From Haemonchus contortus (taxonomy: Eukaryota > Nematoda > Chromadorea > Rhabditida > Trichostrongylidae), in NCBI GenBank assembly GCA_000469685.2, contig LS997567.1, positions 24,929,655-24,993,654 on the forward strand: a stretch of 64,000 nt of DNA. Direction: 5' to 3'. This document shows positions 24,450 to 34,889 of the stretch, in pieces. Every line of letters begins with the position of its first letter. Within the stretch, counting starts at the first letter, position 1. The position numbers were made by a program, and so were the translations under genes. The notes below the pieces were generated by a model. It did no database searches. It saw nothing but the letters and a program-made list of their open reading frames with translations, and was not told the DNA's origin.

Positions 24450-25288
24450 GATTGGGTAAAAAGTTTTGATTAACTTCTCGTTCCTTTCTAAATTCTTTCG
24501 TAGGACCACTCGAAGGACTCTGTGATGGTTTATGGTAGAACGTTCCCGAACCTGTACTATAGTGGGGTATATAAGCGTGCGCTTGTAAGTGTTTCGCAAA
24601 TACGACTTCATCCTTGAACTGTTGCTCGAAGCTGACTGTGAGCTATCGTCTACTATGAATTTCTTTAAGTCCACAGTTCATCGACAGCTGTCGCAGAGAT
24701 CTGTGTGCATTCAGAAGAAACATCGTATTTCAGTCCGGGTGCCTCGTGACAAGCACCTCTAAGACAGCAGAGAAGTGGGCTGCATCTGAGGAAGGGTTTG
24801 CTGCGTTGTTGGTAGGGTTCTTAGGGAACCTGCGAATTCCATCGTGACCGCTGATATTCACGCTTCTCAGCCACAGAATTTGGTCGACGTTATTTGAAGG
24901 AAGCCTCTGCAGCTAGGAAATGTTCTTCTTCTCCAAGGCAACGCTCGACCGGATGTTGCGAAACTGAAGAGTCAGAGAATCGCCTAACTTAGATGAGAGG
25001 TGCTGCTTCACCCTCCTCATTCGCCAGATTTTGCTCTGCCCGACTACCATCTGCTTCCTGCTCTGAAACATCATCTTTACATAAGAAAATGTGATGATCG
25101 CTGGGAAGTCGAAACTGGATTCATAGCATTTTCGTATAGCAGCTCCAGGAATCGAAAAGGTGCCGGATCGTTGGACATATGTTGAGGACCTCGATGGAGA
25201 CCATATTACTGATTGAGATCCTTTTTTAATGAAGATAAGAGCTTCTGAAATAAAGATGAAAAGTCAATCGAAATTTTTTACTCAACCT
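24450..25288 (+). mobile_element. mariner element, internally deleted
   Basis: The terminal inverted repeats are similar but imperfect: GATTGGGTAAAAAGTTTTG at the left and CGAAATTTTTTACTCAACC at the right, next to TA on both sides. Plus-strand transposase remains near 24920-25180 show NARPDVAKLKSQRIA followed by HPPHSPDFALPDYHLL, the second and third catalytic blocks of mariner (DD34D). The second Asp is replaced by Gly (QGNARPD in place of QDNARPH), so it is dead. The element is about 840 bp, against about 1.3 kb for full mariners, so internal sequence is lost. It interrupts the BEL/Pao remnant at 25289. Confidence 0.8.
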
Positions 25289-25570
25289 TATAGAGGATTG
25301 GTAAACTCCGTAGAGTAGGATAGGTACTTTCTCACGTGCATACCTATTTTTGCAACAATGGATTTTGACTCACGATATTTTCTCAGAGCTTCATTAATAG
25401 TTGCGGATGGCACCAGAACGTTGTCTACTTACAAATTTTGCAAAATTTCTTTTTTTACTTCTATTCTGACCGTTCAATCTTGTAGTGCCACATTAAGAAT
25501 GCTTGGTGATGCTGTTGCAACGAACGGTACGGTAGTTTTTGAAACTGGTCGCAGATCGATCGTGTTGTTT
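25289..25570 (-). pseudogene. BEL/Pao reverse transcriptase remnant
   Basis: Minus-strand reading gives VPFVATASPSILNVAL, then NL*VDNVLVPSATINEAL, then YRESKSIVAKIGMHVRKYLS. This matches the BEL/Pao RT blocks PFG..SSP.LLN, the YVDN/YVDD active-site region and the SK.IF...GMNLREF.SN motif. The Tyr of the active-site block is a stop codon (TAA), and a second stop lies upstream. The frame ends exactly where the mariner at 24450-25288 begins, so the element was cut by that insertion. Upstream minus-strand sequence to about 26480 may belong to it but is not recognisable. Confidence 0.72.
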
Positions 25571-26635
25571 TTGTCTGGAGGGCACTTTACAGTCCTGTGA
25601 TGGCCCACAGGTTCGACTATTTGAAAGCTTCTTCGATATCACTTATGGGTACGATTTCATTAGCTCGCGGTGTCAGTGTGGCGTCGAGGATTGGGTTAAT
25701 TTAACGATTCTGCCTTTTCGATGTCATTTAGTGACAATTTTCCGATTTATGAGAAGACGTCAGATACTAATTGTGGAGGAACCTTTTTGTTCGGTATCCC
25801 TACTCCAGATGTTCTCGCAATGAAGGGAGAAGATTACGAATATACCCTCTTTTTCATATTTGTTTAGCAGTTCAGTGTACCACTGAAACTGTTCTAGACT
25901 CTATCGCAACGTTGTTTGCAGCGATTCAAGTCGGGGTATGACAACACGTCGTAATTGTCTTCAATTGAAAACATTGTCTTTCAGTGGAAATGGTACGATC
26001 TGTGATGCGACCACTCATTCGACTTCCAGTCAAAATGGTAATGACTTTAGAATACTTACTAGCTTATGCAAAAAAGTGTACGCTCAGTGCTTTGACCAAC
26101 CAGTCAAGCTTCAAAAATGCAAGTCTGTTTGACCTGGACGGATATCAGGCCAAAACCCGATGCAATGACCATGCATGCTGTCCTTCGACGCTCTATCAGC
26201 TGAGCAACCTTCTGTTCTCACAAACGGCGACTGCCTTCCTTCGACCGTTCACCCATTATAGTCCCCTTATACCAACAACAGACAGTAATAAATCTGCATG
26301 CGAGTTTGTTATACCAGAGAAAATTGCAGGTGATGTCCAAGCATCTTTTGGTGAATATACTCGCTCCCATGGGTCGACTTCGCTTTATTGGGTGACGATT
26401 GATCTCTCTGTCACATTTAGCTAGACTCACATCAATTCCACTGTTCGAAACATTCCTCCTTTTATACTGACGACGCATATTTCAGATCAATAACTTAATT
26501 GAAAGTGATCAAGATCGTGAGTAATCAAAAAGGTCACGAGCATTCACCAATGACCAATTGGTTATCTGTCACGCATTACTACGTGCATCTGTTTTCCTTG
26601 AAAAATTAGGTTTCCTGAGAGGTTCGTTTCATGTA
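25571..26635. other. No gene recognised
   Basis: Open frames of up to 146 codons exist on the plus strand, but no family could be named. The sequence may include upstream gag/protease parts of the BEL/Pao remnant on the minus strand; no diagnostic motif is visible. Confidence 0.4.
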
Positions 26636-27857
26636 CAGTATAGGCCAACCGTCTTCGGTGAAACGTTTTTCCAATCGTACATTTTTTCCTAGTAGAGGGA
26701 TACAAGGAGAATTATGATATGTCAATACTCACCTTAAACCGAACCAGTTAATACTTTTTGACTTCAAAACGGGTGATTAGATGACTACGCGCAAAGGTTC
26801 TACTACAGAAGCGATTTTTCCTGACTGCGAGGCTAGCGATAATTGCATTTTTTGCATCCCTTTTGTGCTCGACATTAGTACTTGTACACTCAAGGCATGC
26901 ATAGAAGGGCAGTAGTCACCAGGAGAATTCGGCTGGCAGCAGCAGACATGAAGGAATTGGCAACGCCAACGGCAGCACCATTGCTTGTCAGCAGACGGTA
27001 GGAAGATTCCTAAACTGTGCCGGTGTTTATGGTAGGCTCCGACCAAAAAGCCGATCATCAGTCTAAAACAGGAGAGCTAGAGTGGAGTTTGCGCCCTTTC
27101 ACCTCAACGGGACGGCGAGTGAACGCAGAGAGTTCCTTCTACAGATTGGTGCAAGTTCAATTAGTTGGGAAGCGACGGTATACGCTGCAGACGACGACCA
27201 TCTGAGGAAGGCTCAATGCAAATACACGCTACCCACAGCTAAGCATGGAGGAGGAAGTGTGATGGTATACGGTGCCTTCTTGAACGGAATGGTCCCTATT
27301 TTGATCCTGCAGCAGGGTAATGATCCGGAACACTTCTCAATAGTTGTGAAGGCGGCCTTCAGCGAACAGCGAACCATACTTCTGGAGAGGTCCACCCATT
27401 CAACGGATCTGAAACCAATAGCGCACATGTGGCAAGACCTCAAAGGGTTTTTTGAACAAACTTTGTGAAAACAACGAAGAAAAACTCGCTCAATAAGCGA
27501 AGAAGGGAACGTCATGCCCGTGTCCACCACTCAAGAACTAATCAAATCGATGTCTTCCCATTGCGGTGCTATCATCAAAAGTCGAGGCTTTCCTACCAAA
27601 TATCGATGTCTTTATGTCTTACATGTTTCTCTTCCGAAATAAAGCGGTTTTTGTTAGCTCGATGCTATCTGTATTTCCCACTGAGTTTGAGTTGAAACTC
27701 ACTAACGCAATGTGAACAATAGCAAATTGCAGTTCAATAGCGGTAAGTATTCATGATATACCTTTGATTAATATACTAGATTTTCATGTGATTTTATGAA
27801 GTACGAAAAAAGTTACAATTGAAAAAGCGTTTCACCAAAGACTTTTAGCCGCTATAG
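26636..27857 (+). mobile_element. Tc1-like transposon, decayed
   Basis: The 1,222-bp element is bounded by TA. Its ends are alignable over about 50 bp: left CAGTATAGGCCAACCGTCTT and GGTGAAACGTTTTTCC, right GCGTTTCACCAAAGAC and TTTTAGCCGCTATAG. Plus-strand transposase blocks are KYTLPTAKHGGGSVMVYGAF (about 27226-27285), LKPIAHMWQDLKG near 27410, corresponding to the DLNPIE..W block of Tc1, and, after a frameshift at about 27468, a C-terminus near 27520-27605. The second catalytic Asp block is lost and the third block is altered. The ends match those of the MITEs at 63326-63851 and 56746-57048, so this family could have supplied their transposase. Confidence 0.8.
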
Positions 27858-27859
27858 TA

Positions 27860-30230
27860 CATAGCTTTTCTCACTTATAACGGATATTTCTCCTTTTAAT
27901 TCTTCTTTCAGAGCCATTCAGTCCACTTTCCTTTGTGTCACGGAAGCGCTGCTTACCAATCTAGCCCTTTTACCGGCATTTTGAGGTAGACCAGCGCAGT
28001 GACCCTGTTACACCATCATCTTACGGGTGAAACACACATCTAGCGAGATAACATTTTGATGTCCAATGAAGTTTTGCTGCTAGTGTTCTACTGCCAGAGA
28101 AAAAAAGGAGACGTCACACTGCTGTTTCCGCCTATTATCCCGAAACACACCACAAGACGAATTTATAACTAAAGGTGTAAAAGCAAGCTTGTACCCGTTC
28201 TGGACGGATGAAAAGTTAGCACTGGAACACGATAACTCATGCATTAATTTTTCAGGTAGCTTTTTTGAGTTTTTTTTAAAAAACAACTCGTAAACAAGTG
28301 AACAGTGAAAGGGGTCGGGATAGGTTCTTTCCCAAATTTGAAAATTGCGAGATGACGCAAGTTTGCCACATTCATTGCAAGAAAAATCACAGTAAGCTTC
28401 CAAGGTACAGTAAATAGTTGAGAAAACAGGTTTTATAACACGCACATTTCGATCAGTCATTGCTTGCTTTTTCCTGAGGCCATGTAGGAAAAACCGCGAC
28501 CTGAATTGACCCACAAACACTGAGGAAAAGTCAGTTCAATCACAAATGCAAAATGCTAAGAATTTTGTAACAATACAATTTCTAGTAGGAGCTAAAAATT
28601 GTGTCCCTGAAGTCGGTCAAGGCTTCGTCTCCAACACTGGCTCTGAAAACATGCTTGATAAGACCCTTGAAAGTTGCCAATTTATATCTGCTTGATTATA
28701 TTCCTCTTAGAATACTCTAGCAGCATCACTTCGGCAACTAAAACTATTGATAGATCACACATTCGAGTTTTGTATTAGATCAAATGCACACGGCGGAAAT
28801 CGTATATCCGTTTCTCATTGAGTTTCTACACTTTGCCACACCGATATTCACTTTTCGCGGTAATGTATAAAGAACGTGAAATCCGTTTACGATGTCAAGC
28901 GAGACTACTTCTCACTTTCAGAGTTGCTACACTTCAGAAGAAGTGCTCAATAAGTAAAAGCGAGCTTGCCATGCAAAGTAAAAACAAATGAAGTCGAATC
29001 AAACAGCGGATAAGGATTCGATCGCCTTAACCAATCTGAACCATGCCCATAGGCACTTGCGTGCTTTGTCGCCACGTTTTCTGATGGTGAGTAGGCTATT
29101 GGCTCCGAAAGGAACTTCGCATTCTGAAAAGGATATAAAGCGCAGAACAGTGACGTTGTAGTTTAGCGCACATTGATGTAACAGACCAGTTTGCTTTTTT
29201 TTTTTGCCCTGATGGTGAGAAGCGCCAACACAAATATAATTTCAGCAACATTGTGATCGTTACAAACTCGAAAGGGTATAAAGTGAATATGTATTGTTCT
29301 CACGGTGAGAAAGGCTGCCTGTTTCATGACATGCGGTCTTCAAACCCGGTTCATGAACACGACATTGGCTTGAAGGAGCCGCTTACCCTAATTGTAGGTT
29401 TCTGATTTATTGTGTTGTAAGACCGTCCATCAGACAAGCTACGTCGTCAGGACTAGCATAACCTACATCGATATTCGACCATTTTGATCACAGATAACTG
29501 TCTTATAAAGTTGGCGTAAGTCTAGCAGAAATGGCGACGGTCTTCCTATCATTACAGTGAGTTAAATGATATTTATTGGGTAGGTTTGTTTCACCTTCTA
29601 CTAAAAACGCTAATATAACAATGGGGCATTAACCAAGACCCTAGGCCCAACCTCCCAAAATCGCCGGTATCGGATGCTTGTTGCGTTCTTCAGAGCCACG
29701 CTGCCATCAAGTCGCATGTGCACGGGTCACGATCCCCGGGTCGCTCACACATCGTAACTTTGATGGGAGACGATTCTTCCAATACGACTAACTTTGGGTT
29801 TCGATGGATCAGTCCCACAATTATGTGAGAGGCAACCTCGATTGAGTGCGAAAACTGAAAGGTCATCTTGTTTACTCTCATGAATGTGAAGAAATTGGAA
29901 AGGAAACGAGTCAGAAAATCCAAAATTCTGAGAAAAACATTTTTGGATAAATAATGTTACTATACTGGTACTGAAATGTTCAGGCTTCCTTGTATAAGTA
30001 TTACCAGTGAATTGAATTATATAGGTTTCGATTTACATATATACTGCACATTTACGGTCGTCTGAATTGATAGATTACCAATTGGAATGTCATCTTGAGA
30101 GATGCAGCGCCTTATTTATGTAGTGGCACAGCAAACAAAATCAGTTGATATATAATGGGAGATCATGAATCATGAAAGAAAAGTTGGAAAATAGTGATGC
30201 GGGCACCATTTTTTGTTGCGCTTAAGATCG
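27860..30230. other. No gene recognised
   Basis: A minus-strand open frame of 146 codons (28080-28520) has no recognisable domain. Near 29080-29310 a GATGGTGAGAAG-like block recurs two or three times at irregular spacing. Nothing else was seen. Confidence 0.4.
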
Positions 30231-31030
30231 TGATCTGCTACTCTGCTGTACAAAGGGCAATCCTCCCCTTCAATGCTTGGTCGGGATGATGGCCATTAAT
30301 TTCAAGTCCTCATCTGAGGTGTCAAAAAGCGCTGTTTTGAACGTCTCCTAGACGGCTTTCCGTGTACATTGAAGACGAGGCCGATCTTGTCCGTGCGTAG
30401 GGCATGTTCGTATCATCAGAGACGAGCATCGTGCATTTTATCAGCAATAGCTCCCTTATTTCATCGTTGCAAATATATAGATTTTGTCCAACGTAGCATT
30501 TTCGTTTCTATTACTGCTAGACGCGCTTCAATTTCTTGTCACAGGCCAGCACTCTGCACCGTAAGTCGTGTTTGTTTCTATAGACTTAAGACGATATGGC
30601 ACTGTTTGTCGCAGAGACGCCAACCATCAGGTGCTACCAGACCTAGCTGCACTCCCCTAAGAAGTGATTGTTAGGACCATATTGTCCTCGGAGGCGACTG
30701 CTTATCCGAGATATTTGAAGGCAAATGTTCGCGGAAGCTCAATGTTGTAAATCTTGATCATACCTAGCTCATTTGACATTCAATCGGAGTTAGTACATTG
30801 CCAGACGGTCGGGCAGACTTGCACCTGTTGCTCGATGACATACTTGCCTTCACACGGGAACATAACGTGGTCAGCATGAATAAGTGTCCATGGCGCTTTT
30901 TACTGAAGGAGCCATGTGAAACATCTATTACGACAGCGAATAGTAAGGGGAAAAGCGCGAACCCATAGTGGACGAGCGGCATGCACAGCGCAAGTCGTTC
31001 CAATGCAGTGAGAGTCAATCTGGCAGCCGT
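30230..31030 (-). pseudogene. RTE LINE remnant, RT end and C-terminus (family 2)
   Basis: Minus-strand reading across frameshifts gives SALSPLLF-like VHYGFALFPLLFAVVIDV (about 30990-30930), a degenerate PWTLxYADDVML region, a LELPRTxAFKYLG-like block near 30740, then EIEARLAVIETKMLRWT (about 30535) and the terminal HHPDQAL block near 30280. These are in the order expected for the second half of an RTE polyprotein. The YADD active site is degraded and several stops are present. The front half of the same family is represented at 40350-41100. Confidence 0.7.
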
Positions 31031-31569
31031 CGTAACGAACCTTCGGGAAGATCCCTCCTTCCGTAAAAACTGGGCCGGTCATGCGCTTGGATCTGAGGCC
31101 AAGAAGATGCTCAAAGCGCAGATAAATATCGCAAAAAAAACAGGCTATCAGAAGGTAAGGCGAGGGGCTAATCAATATAGTTCAAATCAGTTTGCTATCA
31201 AAATCGAGGGATGCATCTGCACTAGGAAAAGCAAAGTTTGTAGCGTACTGATACTGATATCTATGTGACATCACATGCGACCGGCCTATGCATTAATATG
31301 TATAATAAGCAAACATCAACTGCGGTATGTCTGAGATTGTGTGACGTGTAATGGATGTGGAACACAGTACGTGAGAATGACTACGAGAAAACCAGAAACG
31401 AGGATAAAGGAAAGAACTAATAGCATATATATGTATAACTATTAAATAAGCACACCATACAATCACTTCTTCGGATGTGATGGAAGGATATAAGGAATAA
31501 TATTGGATTTCATGGAGTCTAATTATAAAACAACATTATTAGAAAAAGAGCTGTTTCGGATTGATTTCC
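31031..31569. other. No gene recognised
   Basis: No motif or terminal repeat was recognised on either strand. Confidence 0.4.
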
Positions 31570-31870
31570 TAATGACAATGGGCTATTTTTGCTGTTACTA
31601 GTTTTTTTTGTTAACTTATGCTTATGAGTGGATGAATTTCGAAGAACATTTCTGCTCGCTGCAGTCAGCTATTCGCACCAGGACCCACACGTACGCAATC
31701 GTATAGCTCGTCCAATCACCCAATTTACTCCATTTTTCTTGTCTCCTTCGCAGCGGGCCCCCTTTTCAACGATTTCTTTGCCTTGATCGCACTATTTTTC
31801 ACCTTATCTTCCATTTTTCGTCATAATCTGGATTACCCAGAAATATCGTGAACTGTGCTTTTAAACGATA
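31570..31870 (-). repeat. Dispersed repeat R1, copy 2 (inverted)
   Basis: The reverse complement matches the front of the repeat at 3170-3710. Shared blocks are AAAGCACAGTTCACGATAT, TGACGAAAAATGGAAGATAA, GTGCGA, CCTGGTGCGAA and CACTCATAAGCATAAG. Only one end is clear. Confidence 0.6.
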
Positions 31871-32297
31871 ACATCAAAGGTTATGGTAACATAAGTAATA
31901 TTGGTAAATAGCTAATGATGAACAGTAATCTTCCCTTTTTAAGCCAAACTTGTTATGGAAAGAAGTAATAGACGAGTACACAGTAACAGAAGGAAGAGGA
32001 AAAAGGAAAGGCACTACGTTGAAGTTTTGGATGAAATGGTTAATATCACGAATTCCCAAACCTACTCAATACTGCTATGCAATGAAGAAATCAACTAAAT
32101 ACAAAAATTTTCTTCATCTCCGGACCTCCTCGAATCAATAAGCCAGTGGTCTAGATTTCTGATATTTTGTTTACTAGCACGTCTCCAATATAACAACTAC
32201 ACAAATAAAGAAAGAGGACAAAACGTCTCATAGAATAGCCACCAATTGTAGCAGCACTGTATTCAGCGAAATGCCTTTCAATAGAATTTTCATTGTA
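31871..32297. other. No gene recognised
   Basis: AT-rich sequence between a dispersed repeat and a transposon. No feature was recognised. Confidence 0.4.
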
Positions 32298-33592
32298 CTG
32301 GGTGCGGCTAAATTACCTGCTAAAATTTGCAGAGTTTGACCGATCGATTTAATGCGGCGATGATTTATCGATTAGCCGCGAACATGTTAGGCACTTCTTC
32401 CTTTATCAAGAACCCAAGCTTCGATCCTCAGCTCTTGCTCCTTTCAAAATGGTTGGACCTCATCCTCTCAGACCCGCGATTATTCAGTTACACCAGATGG
32501 GTCACTGTTCCAAAACCATCGCAAAAACTCTATCCGTCACCAGAGGAACAGTGGACTCCACATCAAAAGATTCAAGGAGCTCGGTACTTTAGAAGACCGC
32601 CCAGGAAGAGGGAGAAAAACGACCGCAACTTTCACGAGAAATGTTAAAGTTGTACGGGATATGGTGCTACGCAATCCGAAGAGGTCGATGAGGAAGATTG
32701 CCAAAAAGCTGGGAATAAGTCATACTTCCGCTCGCCGTATAGTCAAAGAGAAGCTGCGATTGACACCTTATCGATGCCGAAAGGTGCACCTTCTCACTGC
32801 ATCTATGAAGAAAAACCGGGTCCAGAAGTGCAAGATGCTCCTCCAACGGTTCGCGTCGGCGCGCCACCGAGACATTGTCTTCTCCGATGAGAGACTGTTT
32901 ACGTTGGAGTCGACCTTCAACAGTCAAAACGATCGGTTGCTCTGCTCGACAGCTGAAGAAGCTAACGAGAGTGGAAGAATTCATGGACGCTCTGGACATG
33001 CAGAAGAAATCATGGTTTGGGCAGCGATCACCTACAAAGCGAAGTCTCCGCCGGTTTTCATCGACAACGATGTTAAAATCAATACGGAAGTCTACTTAGA
33101 GAGCGTGCTGAAAAACACCTTGCTTCCCTGGACACAATGTCACTTCGGCTCTAGACCGTTCGTGTTCCAACAAGATTCAGCACCGGATCACAGAGCGAAG
33201 GTGACAGAGCAGTGGTGCCCACCATGCCAGGATTTATCAGTGCTCAGGAATGGCCATCTAATAGCCCTGATCTGAATCCAATGGATTATTCCGTATGGTC
33301 GCTATCGAAGAGCAAGGCCTGCTCTATGCAACATCACTCAATCGATTCGCTGAAGAGGGACCTGCTCAGAGCATGGGAAGAAATACCTCTGGAGTACCTT
33401 TGCGTCACAGTGGACGAGCTCCCCTCAGTCTGAGGGCCTGTGTCCGAGCCCGTGGAGGGATTTTCGAGATTTGAATTGACTGTGGGTAATGGCTTGATGT
33501 AAATAAAGTGTTGTAAAAAATTAGTCCTCAATCTATCTTTTAACCGATTTTACAGCGGTGAATATTTGAGCAAGTAAGTTTGGCGCACCCTG
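32298..33592 (+). mobile_element. maT-like Tc1/mariner transposon
   Basis: A 1,295-bp element with TA on both sides (32296-32297, 33593-33594). The ends are CTGGGTGCGGCTAAATTACC (left) and TAAGTTTGGCGCACCCTG (right), which form an imperfect inverted repeat extending about 30 bp. It is the best-preserved DNA transposon in the window. Confidence 0.9.
32449..33434 (+). pseudogene. Transposase of the maT-like element, frameshifted
   Basis: Cut-and-paste transposase of the Tc1/mariner superfamily, which binds the terminal repeats and inserts at TA. From the likely ATG at 32449 the order is: a first helix-turn-helix (LSVTRGTVDSTSKRFKELG after correcting one frameshift near 32560), a second DNA-binding segment (MRKIAKKLGISHTSARRIV, about 32690), FSDERLF with the first catalytic Asp (residue 76 of the 32661-33275 frame), FQQDSAPDH with the second Asp (residue 172), then SPDLNPMDYSVW with the third Asp after another frameshift near 33225. 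The second and third Asp are about 37 residues apart, as in the DD37D maT group; a small deletion obscures the exact count. The catalytic residues remain but the frame is broken, so this copy is inactive. Confidence 0.85.
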
Positions 33593-33597
33593 TATTA

Positions 33598-34842
33598 GGT
33601 CATCTCATTCAAAAGTTCGTAAGCTTTTATTCGAATAAAATGAACAGCAAACGAGATAAAAAGCTAATATTCTAGTGTTCCGTCAGGTAGGCTCCATCGT
33701 TGTCGACGACCCTCTCCCAGCGTTCAGGTAGCATCTGGACATCAAGTAGCTTCCTTTCTTGAACAAGTGCAGATAAAATGCTGTTGATGTCCATTTCGGC
33801 GATCGACCAGTTGTCAAAGCGTTTGCCACTGAGACGTATCTTCATTTGACCGAAGCAGTTGAAGTCGCACGGCTGGAGGTCGGGAGAATACCCGGTTTCA
33901 ATTTTCTTTTCTTCGAAAAACTGCTGCACAATTCGAGATGCGTGGGGCTTGGCATTGTCATTAGCGATAATTGCCTTCTTGAAATTGTGCGCTGCCATCC
34001 AATTGTCGATATTATCGTCGAGAAACTGGCGATACACTTCAGCAGTGACGGCCATTTTTTCAGGACAGAGTCGCCAGAACGCCACGTCCCAGAAATCCAT
34101 TGCCATGATGAGCATCCGCTTGGAACCACGTCACTCCTCATGAACCAATTCGAGCGGTTCTTCATCGGCGTCCATCCAAACCCGACGCTTGTGACTTTTG
34201 GGCTCAGTGTATAAACCCACCCATGTTTCATCTATAGCCAACGTTCGTTTCAAGACTCGCGGGTGACGTCTGTGGCGGAGAAGATTGTTTCTGCAGGCAT
34301 CAATTCGGTTTTGGACCTGTGCTTCTGTGAGTAAATGAGGTACCCATACACACATCTTCTTGACCATCTTCAATTCTTTGGACACAACTCGGCCAACGGT
34401 AACAGCAGGAATGCCGGTCTCGCGGGCAGGTTCGGCGAGGTCCAGTCTCTGCGCTCAGCCATTCGACGCTTGATTTCGCCCAGTCGTTCTTCGTGTGCGG
34501 AGTAAACATTGTGAACACCACCTCGGCCTTTACTTGTCTCCGTTCTTCCTTCTTTGAACATCCTCCCCATTTCTCCACATTACGCTTGGAGAACTCCGTC
34601 CCGTCCATTTGTTGATTGAGCTCACGATGAATTTGAGCGGCGGACTTTCCTTGTATAACGCCCCATTTGATAATTACGCGTTGATCCTACTCGGTAATAC
34701 TTCTTTTCAGCTTCACATTATTTTCTGCTGCAGCCATGATGTCTCGGTACTCGCTTCTGATCAAAATAATGTCGATGGTGACAGCCTCTTTCGTAATCTC
34801 GCCATCCCTTTGGATGTCTGCGAACTTTTGAGTGACATGACC
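33598..34842 (-). mobile_element. mariner transposon
   Basis: A 1,245-bp element with TA borders (33596-33597 and 34843-34844). The ends are GGTCATCTCATTCAAAAGTT at the left and AACTTTTGAGTGACATGACC at the right, a matching inverted repeat of about 23 bp. It lies five bases from the maT-like element that ends at 33592, in the opposite orientation. Confidence 0.88.
33672..34608 (-). pseudogene. mariner transposase, frameshifted
   Basis: Minus-strand order: an N-terminal DNA-binding region in broken frames (34608-34370), then WVPHLLTEAQ and IDETWVGLYTEPKSHKRRVW (34385-34131; first catalytic Asp at residue 52 of that frame), then after a frameshift near 34120 ANDNAKPHASRIV (second Asp, residue 53 of the 34115-33672 frame) and YSPDLQPCDFNCF (third Asp, residue 84), ending with a mariner-like PERWERVVDNDGAYL tail. 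Only 30 residues separate the second and third Asp, against 34 in the family, so four codons are missing just before YSPDL. The conserved blocks are clear; the multiple frames make this copy non-functional. Confidence 0.85.
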
Positions 34843-34889
34843 TAATATTTGGTAATAATAGGTGAATAGGTGAATTTATACCAATAGGA

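Noticed and set aside
28080..28520. 146-codon minus-strand frame with CNECGK, resembling a C2H2 finger
   Set aside because: The spacing to the required His pair is absent and nothing else in the frame supports a zinc finger.
30369..30674. 101-codon plus-strand open frame
   Set aside because: It is antisense to the RTE C-terminal blocks on the minus strand.
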